Program-made: the position numbers and the translations under genes
The notes under the pieces: model-generated
The model's database searches: none
Told to the model about the DNA's origin: nothing
What the model saw: the letters and a program-made list of their open reading frames with translations, nothing else
In this document: piece by piece, positions 15,812 through 20,805 of the stretch
Layout: the number at the start of each line of letters is the position of its first letter
How positions within the stretch are numbered: the stretch's first letter is position 1
Assembly (NCBI GenBank): GCA_903864375.1
Contig: CAIPFS010000687.1
Coordinates: forward strand, 1 to 20,805
Reading direction: 5' to 3'
DNA length: 20,805 nt
Origin: an uncultured Verrucomicrobiota bacterium
GTDB lineage: Bacteria > Verrucomicrobiota > Verrucomicrobiia > Limisphaerales > UBA9464

Positions 15812-17173
15812 CTAACCACGGAATTGTTTCAGGACCCCCTGGAACGGGGTTACCAGGGCCAGCAGTTGCATCCGTCCAATCCGGCGGGTGGGGGCGACCA
15901 GGAAGGAGGTCAGAACCGAGCAGGAGAAATTGGAGACGACGGTCGCCACGGCAGCCCCCATGATGCCATACCGGGGGATCAGCAGAAAGTTGAGGGCCAG
16001 ACTAACGCCCAGGCCGACGACGCTGAAGAGCAGCGAGAGCCGGACGAGGCGCAGGTTCAGCAGGTGCTGACCGCGGGCGACACCCTGAAAGGCGAAGAAC
16101 AGGGCCCAGGTGTACACGGCCATGACGGGGGCGGCGTCCCGGTAGTCGTGGCCAAACAGCAGGCGGATGATGAGGTAGGAACCGAGGGACAGCGGCAGGC
16201 AGACCATGTAGGCCACCAGGGCATTGAGCCGGAAAAACCGCTGAAGTTGCTCAAAGTAGACGCCGTCGCCCAGGGCCCGGCTGCGCAGCAATCCGGGCAG
16301 GAGCGAGGAGGCCAGGATGGTGGGCAGAAAGCCGACGGTATCGGGGATGCGAATGGCGGCGCCAAAAATTCCGAGTTCGGGGATGCTCAGCCGGCTGTTC
16401 ATGACCAATTGAGCCGTCTTGAGATACAGGATGACGGTGAGGGCGGAGACTGCCAGGGGCCAGCACTCCTTGAGCAGCGTCCAGCCGCGTTGAAATTCAA
16501 ATTGAAGGCGTTGCTCCCGTCCGAGAGCCCGGCGCATCAGCCAGAGGGTCAGCAGTCCGCTCCCCCCCTGCTCCGCCGCGGTGAGACCGGCGAACCAGTA
16601 AACGGACATGCCCCGGAGAATGAAACCCACCTTCACCAGGTTGATGAAGATGGAGAGGCCGAGCCGGGGAAAGATGAGGCGGCGCATCTCGATGCGGGCC
16701 TGAAAGTAGAGTTCACCGGCCTCCATGGCCTGAACCGCCATGCCGGCGGCCAGAATGACGGTGATCCAGAGGCTGGCGGGATCGCCGGGCCGCTGCAACC
16801 AGGCCACGGCGACGGCCGCGACCGCGAAGAGGCTGGCGGCGGCACCACGGAATCCCATCACGGTTCCCAGCCAGCGCCCGGCCGCACCCGGTTCCTGGAT
16901 GATTTGACGGACCACGAGGGCCTCCATTCCCAGCGGGGCAATGGAGGCGAACACCGCCACGATGGGGAGGGCAAAATTCAGAAGCCCGAAGTTCTCCCGA
17001 CCCAGGTACTTGGCGCTCCAACTGCCGATGACCACGGCAATGATCAGACGGACTCCCTTGTCGGTGGCCAGCCAGAGGAAGTTTCCCGCTGCAGGGCGGG
17101 ACGCCATCCGGGCGTTCAACCGGGAGGGCAGACCTCCCAATCGGAACAGTGGATTCAGGAGTGAGGCATGCAT
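15812..17173 (-). CDS. Wzx-type flippase (MOP/oligosaccharide exporter)
   Basis: 453 residues from ATG at 17173, with about 12-14 hydrophobic segments over the full length. The N-terminal block NFLWLATDKGVRLIIAVVIGSWSAKYLGRENFGLLNFALP is typical of Wzx/RfbX proteins, with the charged first helix and YLGRENFG loop. Wzx proteins move undecaprenyl-diphosphate-linked repeat units across the inner membrane, so this gene supports a Wzx/Wzy-type route together with the Wzy-like protein. The frame is open upstream to a TTG at 17248, and a later ATG at 17107 is closer to the first helix; no Shine-Dalgarno separates these options. The start is therefore uncertain by about 25 residues each way. It lies 97 bases after the YhcH-like gene. 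Confidence 0.9.
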   Translation of the reverse strand: MHASLLNPLFRLGGLPSRLNARMASRPAAGNFLWLATDKGVRLIIAVVIGSWSAKYLGRENFGLLNFALPIVAVFASIAPLGMEALVVRQIIQEPGAAGRWLGTVMGFRGAAASLFAVAAVAVAWLQRPGDPASLWITVILAAGMAVQAMEAGELYFQARIEMRRLIFPRLGLSIFINLVKVGFILRGMSVYWFAGLTAAEQGGSGLLTLWLMRRALGREQRLQFEFQRGWTLLKECWPLAVSALTVILYLKTAQLVMNSRLSIPELGIFGAAIRIPDTVGFLPTILASSLLPGLLRSRALGDGVYFEQLQRFFRLNALVAYMVCLPLSLGSYLIIRLLFGHDYRDAAPVMAVYTWALFFAFQGVARGQHLLNLRLVRLSLLFSVVGLGVSLALNFLLIPRYGIMGAAVATVVSNFSCSVLTSFLVAPTRRIGRMQLLALVTPFQGVLKQFRG

Positions 17174-17270
17174 GGAACGGTAAAAGTAAGAAAGGTACGG
17201 ACCACAGCGGGACCCGCGGGAGGACCGACCGGCAGGGTTCAGGGGCAACCCGGAGGCCAGACGACGTGGG

Positions 17271-17747
17271 TCAGAGGGAATCGAGAGCGAGCAACCGGGC
17301 TCGCACCTTGATCACCACCTTGCGAACCCGCTGGGTGGAGTGTCGGACCTTGGGCCGATGCGCATCGCCGGGGAAAAAGACAGCGAATCGACCGGATGGC
17401 TGGCACAGCGTGCTCCAACCGGAGGCGGGCGGCAGCCAGAATTGCAGGTCCTGGTCCATGGGACCATCGGGCACCAGGCCGGCCAGGGGGGACCAGTCGA
17501 TTTCCTCATCCCCTTCGAGGGTGTACTGGAGGTCGACAAATTCCCGGTGGCTTTCGAACCGGGCCTCACTGCGCGGGATGGTCTCGTACTCCATCACGTT
17601 CGCAAAAAGGTCACCTGCGGAAAGCTCATACCGACCGGGAGCGGCCGTGGGCGCCTCATCGCACAGCCAGTCCATGACCCCGGCCCAGACCGGTCCGCCG
17701 AGGTTGAACCGACCGCTGTCGGCATCTGTCAACCGTCCATGGATCAT
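17271..17747 (-). CDS. YhcH/YjgK/YiaL family protein (possible sugar anomerase)
   Basis: 158 residues, the family length. A cupin-like beta-sandwich with family motifs: FESHREFVDLQYTLEGDEEI (64-83, with His67, Asp72 and Gln74), and FAVFFPGDAHRPKV (121-134, with His130), then KVVIKV near the C-terminus. These His/Asp/Gln residues form the presumed metal or sugar site. E. coli YhcH (NanQ) is a sialic acid anomerase; other members belong to sugar-acid pathways. The ATG at 17747 overlaps the GmhA stop (ATGA), so the two are probably made together, and an anomer-interconversion step on the GmhA product or a related sugar is a reasonable inference. No sialic acid genes are nearby, so the sialate role is unlikely here. 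Confidence 0.88.
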   Translation of the reverse strand: MIHGRLTDADSGRFNLGGPVWAGVMDWLCDEAPTAAPGRYELSAGDLFANVMEYETIPRSEARFESHREFVDLQYTLEGDEEIDWSPLAGLVPDGPMDQDLQFWLPPASGWSTLCQPSGRFAVFFPGDAHRPKVRHSTQRVRKVVIKVRARLLALDSL

Positions 17748-18313
17748 TTGGTTCCAGGGTATTCGGCCTCGATGATCGACAGCCAGGAGTGGAGGACAAA
17801 GGTGTGAAGTTCCTGGATTCGGGCGGTGTTGTTGCTGGGAACGATCAGCTCATGATCCGCCAACCCCTTCGCCTTGCCCCCGCTCTTCCCCAGAACGGAG
17901 ATGGTGGTGACCTTCTGGAGGCGGGCGGCCTGGAGGGCCAGGACCAGGTTGGTGGACTTGCCGCTGGTGGTGAAAACGACGAGCACATCGCCCGGTTTTC
18001 CGAGTCCCTGCACCTGACGGGCGAACAATTGATCGTACCCGTAATCATTGCCGATGCAGGTCAGCAGGGTGGGATCGGCGCTCAGGCAGATCGACGGGAG
18101 GGAGGGGCGCTCCTTGTCAAACCGGCCCACCAATTCCTCAGACAGGTGAAGGGCATCGGCGCAACTGCCGCCGTTGCCGGCGGTCAGCAATTTGTTTCCC
18201 GCACGGAGGGCGTCGCGGATGGCCACTCCCGCCGACTCCACCGCCGGGAGGAGGGCTCGGAATCGTTCGACGGTCTCTGCCAGTTCAGTCAATTGGGAAT
18301 CAAGGGATTTCAT
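17744..18313 (-). CDS. gmhA: Phosphoheptose isomerase (SIS domain, GmhA type)
   Basis: 189 residues from ATG at 18313. TAGNGGSCADALHLSEELVGRF (44-65) and TTSGKSTN (115-122) are the SIS-domain phosphosugar-binding loops; IGNDYGYDQLFARQV and RIQELHTFVLH are GmhA-specific. Glu60 and His175 align with the catalytic pair Glu65/His180 of E. coli GmhA. GmhA turns sedoheptulose 7-phosphate into D-glycero-D-manno-heptose 7-phosphate, the first step to ADP- or GDP-heptose. An alternative ATG at 18358 overlaps the acyltransferase stop as ATGA and would add 15 residues; the shorter start matches E. coli GmhA better. The partner kinase, phosphatase and epimerase genes are not in the window, so heptose completion must occur elsewhere or the substrate differs. 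Confidence 0.87.
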   Translation of the reverse strand: MKSLDSQLTELAETVERFRALLPAVESAGVAIRDALRAGNKLLTAGNGGSCADALHLSEELVGRFDKERPSLPSICLSADPTLLTCIGNDYGYDQLFARQVQGLGKPGDVLVVFTTSGKSTNLVLALQAARLQKVTTISVLGKSGGKAKGLADHELIVPSNNTARIQELHTFVLHSWLSIIEAEYPGTK

Positions 18314-18354
18314 GGGAATGAGTTCGATAGACCTAGGGGACGTTGACGAAAAAA

Positions 18355-19482
18355 TCATGCCGGACGGACCGACGCTTTCGGGTGGTTTACCGTGGGATCG
18401 ATCCACTTCTGGCAGCGCCACGGGAGCCGGGCGATTCCTCGATGCAGTCCCAGGCAGCCCAGCACCACGATCCCGGGAATGACTCCGTACAACCCCAGGA
18501 GGCTGGGGAGGCTGCCTCCGCTTTCCAGCGAGCGCCAGGCGAGCTTGCGAAGAGCCACCAGGGGCAGCACATGCGCGGCAAACAGGAAGAACGAGGGGGC
18601 CGCCAGTCGCTGCCATTGCGCCCGCAGGTGGGGATACCGCCGCAGTTCGGCACTCCAACTCCAGGCCACCCAAACCCCGAGCGGCACGGTGAGCCACGCC
18701 ATTCTCCACATGCTGGAGTTCAACAGGCCATACCCCCGCCAGACCGACGCAACCAGCCAGACACCGGTCATGAAACGCCTCCAGGATCCCGTGAGATCGG
18801 GAATCGTTCCGTTCAATCCACACCAGCAACCACAACTGAACCAGAAAAGATCGGACGGCAGCCGCGAGTGCAACGGTTGACAGGCAAATTCAAGAACCAG
18901 GACCGCAACAAAGTACAACAGGGCGGCGGGGCCGCGAAGCCAGCGAAGACACCCGCCGATGACCCCGGAAAGCAGCAACAGAAAAGCCAGATCCCGCAGG
19001 TACCAGAGAGGAACATCGGCCGGATGACCGGTCAGACCGAGCCAGGGATCGATCCAGGACCACACCAGGGATGTCCCCTCGACCGGACCCCGGTCACGGA
19101 AGTAGGCCCGGGTGACAGGCATCCATCGCCCCAACTGCTGCACCGAGAAAAAGAGGGTATTCCAAAACAGGTAGGGCGGCAGCATCCGCGACAGCCGCTG
19201 TTGCACGGCATTTCCCCAGGTCCAGCCCGCCTCTGATGACCGCAGGAAGAGGAGGTATCCTGAAAAGACAAAATAAAGCGGGACGGCCACCCGGGCCATG
19301 TCATCGAACAGCGTCTCCAGCAACCATCGGTATCCCCACGGAAGGACCAACGGACTGGAACCTCCTGAAAAATGAACGCTCGGCTCGTGGGCGTGAATCC
19401 AGACCACCACGCAGGCCAGTGGAAATCGGAGGGCCTGGATGCGTCCGGAGACTTCCCCCCTGCTGCCGGCACCCGTCCCCAT
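18355..19482 (-). CDS. Acyltransferase family 3 membrane protein (second copy type)
   Basis: 375 residues with about ten hydrophobic helices. The N-terminal GRIQALRFPLACVVVWIHAH (13-32) resembles the first helix of acyltransferase 3 proteins, with His30 in the catalytic position. YFVFSGYLLFLR is the conserved second-helix motif and QQRLSRMLPPYLFWN the following Arg motif. DVPLWYLRDLAFLLLLS corresponds to the W-Y-L-R/F block of the family, and FFLFAAHVLPL to the late H motif. It should acylate a glycan at the inner membrane. The ATG at 19482 shares its A with the TGA of the EpsI-like gene (TGATG), a classic coupled start; the frame is open 14 codons upstream. It is clearly divergent from the acyltransferase at 6941-8167, so the two probably modify different sites. 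Confidence 0.87.
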   Translation of the reverse strand: MGTGAGSRGEVSGRIQALRFPLACVVVWIHAHEPSVHFSGGSSPLVLPWGYRWLLETLFDDMARVAVPLYFVFSGYLLFLRSSEAGWTWGNAVQQRLSRMLPPYLFWNTLFFSVQQLGRWMPVTRAYFRDRGPVEGTSLVWSWIDPWLGLTGHPADVPLWYLRDLAFLLLLSGVIGGCLRWLRGPAALLYFVAVLVLEFACQPLHSRLPSDLFWFSCGCWCGLNGTIPDLTGSWRRFMTGVWLVASVWRGYGLLNSSMWRMAWLTVPLGVWVAWSWSAELRRYPHLRAQWQRLAAPSFFLFAAHVLPLVALRKLAWRSLESGGSLPSLLGLYGVIPGIVVLGCLGLHRGIARLPWRCQKWIDPTVNHPKASVRPA

Positions 19483-20237
19483 CAGGTGGACGGAACCTGG
19501 CGTGCCACCTCCAACTCGAGCCACTGTTGGGCAAAATCCTTCAATTGGGCCAGCGTTATCCGCCAGTCACCGGTCACCCCGGTCGAAAGACGGACAAATT
19601 GCTTGGAACCGTCGCCCGGAATCCGGTTTTTCACCGCCTGCAGAAAGGTATTCATCGAGCGGATGCGGGTGTAGTGGTTCATCAGCTTGCGCTTTTCCCA
19701 CTCACTGGTGGCCTCTCCACTGAAGCGCCCCCCTTCCATCAGCACCTGTCCCGTGGCCGTGGCGCACCAGATGGTCATCTCGGGAATGGAGTCGTGGCCC
19801 ATGTTGAACACCCGGCATTCAAAGGCCACCTTTTCACCGGCCAGCGGCACCTCCACCACCGAGGGTTGCCCCATGTCCACCGGACGGGCCCCCACTGTGA
19901 CCCAGCAGATGTCGGGGGTATGCTGGACCACCGACATTTCCCGGGCGTCGCGTCCGGTCCATTCCCCGGCAAAAACGGTGAAGCGGTCCCGTTTTTCCCG
20001 GACAAACCGGCCATTGAACAGATTGGTGGTGGACAGGATCTCCACCGCCTCCTCCGCCACGGCTTCCGGAACGAATTCGTAGCCCGCCACCTGCTGACGG
20101 ACGTGAAAATGGTAACTGACCGGGTATTTCTGCGGGCTGACGTGAAACCAGGCCCACGACCCCACGCTGGAGCCGAGGAACAGGAGAAACATCAGGAGCA
20201 GTTGAACCAGACGGTGGCGGGGAACTGGGGTTTTCAT
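19482..20237 (-). CDS. EpsI-like exosortase-associated protein (probable)
   Basis: 251 residues from ATG at 20237. A membrane anchor, LVQLLLMFLLFLGSSVGSWAWF (about 10-31), is followed by a periplasmic domain. HTPDIC (106-111) then a Gly at 116 resembles the H-x-P-E-x-C...G core of EpsI (DUF3485), which is coupled to exosortases and exopolysaccharide export; the C-terminal domain of some exosortases carries the same core. Overall similarity is modest and the usual Glu is Asp. A GTG at 20291 would overlap the regulator stop as GTGA and add 18 residues; I prefer the ATG because the anchor then starts near the N-terminus. The next gene is joined by TGATG. No exosortase (EpsH) is visible in the window. 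It might alternatively be a membrane-anchored protein of unknown role. Confidence 0.55.
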   Translation of the reverse strand: MKTPVPRHRLVQLLLMFLLFLGSSVGSWAWFHVSPQKYPVSYHFHVRQQVAGYEFVPEAVAEEAVEILSTTNLFNGRFVREKRDRFTVFAGEWTGRDAREMSVVQHTPDICWVTVGARPVDMGQPSVVEVPLAGEKVAFECRVFNMGHDSIPEMTIWCATATGQVLMEGGRFSGEATSEWEKRKLMNHYTRIRSMNTFLQAVKNRIPGDGSKQFVRLSTGVTGDWRITLAQLKDFAQQWLELEVARQVPST

Positions 20238-20287
20238 GGCCTGAACAAGGCTAACGGGCGGGCGCGACGGACGCAACCCGGGCCCCT

Positions 20288-20779
20288 TCACAACAATCGT
20301 TCCGCCAACGGCAGCAACTGACGAACCCGATCCTGGATCTTCTCCAATTGCTGCAACCGGGCGCGGCAGAACTGGTATTCCTCCCTGGAAATCGTTCCTT
20401 CGGTCCGCTCCGCCTCCAGAGTGTCCACAAAGCCCTCCAGTTTGCGGATCGATTTGTCGAGTTTCGGACGCATCAGATTGTCGTAGCCGGCCCGCAGCAC
20501 ATCGCGCAGTTCACCTCGCGCTTCAAAAAAGTCCCGGCGATCCCCGGGGACCCAGACCTGGCGGATGGCCTGCCAGCCCAGAAGCTGACGGCTGCCGGTG
20601 CTGGCGCTCGCCTTGCTGATGCTCAAAAGCGACGCGATATCCTCCAGCGGAAGGGGTGTGGACGACAAATAGAGCAACCCGAAAATCTGGCCGGTGGAGC
20701 GGGGCATTCCCACCTTCTGGCACAGACCACCTGCTGTCTCGATGAAGCCCAGCCGGGTCTTGCTTAACGATGCTTCCAT
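20288..20779 (-). CDS. GbsR/MarR-family winged-helix transcriptional regulator
   Basis: 163 residues from ATG at 20779; a GTG at 20797 would add six residues, and the frame stays open to the window edge, so a start outside the window is not excluded. The winged helix spans about 14-85: GMPRSTGQIFGLLYLSSTPLPLEDI is the GbsR signature, ISKASASTGSRQLLGW (54-69) the recognition helix and VPGDRRDFFEA the wing. The C-terminal 60 residues are charged and helical (coiled-coil-like), probably the dimer arm. GbsR-type proteins are repressors or activators that sense small molecules. It is next to the EpsI-like gene and overlaps it if the GTG at 20291 is used, so it may control the polysaccharide cluster. 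Its DNA site cannot be read from here. Confidence 0.85.
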   Translation of the reverse strand: MEASLSKTRLGFIETAGGLCQKVGMPRSTGQIFGLLYLSSTPLPLEDIASLLSISKASASTGSRQLLGWQAIRQVWVPGDRRDFFEARGELRDVLRAGYDNLMRPKLDKSIRKLEGFVDTLEAERTEGTISREEYQFCRARLQQLEKIQDRVRQLLPLAERLL

Positions 20780-20805
20780 GAACTGGGGTCGGGACACTTC
20801 GTGCC

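Noticed and set aside
15569..17164. A 531-codon plus-strand open frame opposite the flippase, longer than the flippase itself
   Set aside because: Its translation is low-complexity (Gly, Gln, Glu, His) with no recognisable fold, whereas the minus strand encodes a clear Wzx. It is an antisense shadow of high-GC codons.
17271..17747. Sialic acid catabolism role for the YhcH-like protein
   Set aside because: No nanA, nanE, nanK or sialic acid transporter gene is nearby; the coupled partner is a phosphoheptose isomerase.
19236..20321. 361-codon plus-strand open frame
   Set aside because: It crosses two minus-strand genes (acyltransferase and EpsI-like), is Pro/His/Gly-rich and has no family features.

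Overview
The window is a dense, high-GC (about 60%) surface-polysaccharide locus. Every gene I can support reads leftward on the minus strand, and several neighbours overlap by 1-7 bases. There are no tRNA or rRNA genes, insertion sequences, CRISPR arrays or phage genes. A GbsR/MarR-type regulator followed by an EpsI-like (exosortase-associated) protein, GTG starts and few recognisable Shine-Dalgarno sequences together suggest a Gram-negative environmental bacterium. My best guess is the PVC group, probably Verrucomicrobiota; this is inference from gene content and not a phylogenetic result.

Layout in the direction of transcription (right to left). (1) 20.8-17.3 kb: regulator, EpsI-like protein, acyltransferase-3 membrane protein, a GmhA-type phosphoheptose isomerase and a YhcH/NanQ-type anomerase-like protein. 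(2) 17.2-14.8 kb: a Wzx-type flippase and a glycosyltransferase. (3) A 105-base AT-rich gap carrying an imperfect direct repeat. (4) 14.7-9.6 kb: hexapeptide acetyltransferase, polysaccharide pyruvyl transferase, a GT9 glycosyltransferase broken by a one-base frameshift, a Wzy/O-antigen-ligase-like membrane protein and a family 2 glycosyltransferase. (5) 9.4-6.9 kb: a family 4 glycosyltransferase and a second acyltransferase-3 protein. (6) 6.9-3.2 kb: four overlapping genes (SDR, TIM-barrel isomerase/epimerase, FAD oxidoreductase, polyprenyl-phosphate-type family 2 glycosyltransferase) that look like one pathway of unknown product. (7) 3.1-1.8 kb: a WcaI-like glycosyltransferase ending in a probable intrinsic terminator whose stem contains the stop codon. 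(8) 1.6-0 kb: an L-2-hydroxyglutarate oxidase (LhgO) and the 5' part of a nucleotide-sugar epimerase that runs off the left edge.

Together the genes are consistent with Wzx/Wzy-style assembly of a decorated polysaccharide. Glycosyltransferases build a lipid-linked unit, the pyruvyl and acyl transferases decorate it, the flippase moves it across the inner membrane, and the Wzy-like protein polymerises or ligates it. GmhA and the GT9 enzyme point to a heptose or related sugar. The export and chain-length proteins, the priming transferase and an exosortase are not in this window. The most interesting parts are the four-gene overlapping module of unknown chemistry, the GmhA/YhcH pair, the GT9 frameshift, and the repeat-bearing gap at 14.7-14.8 kb.
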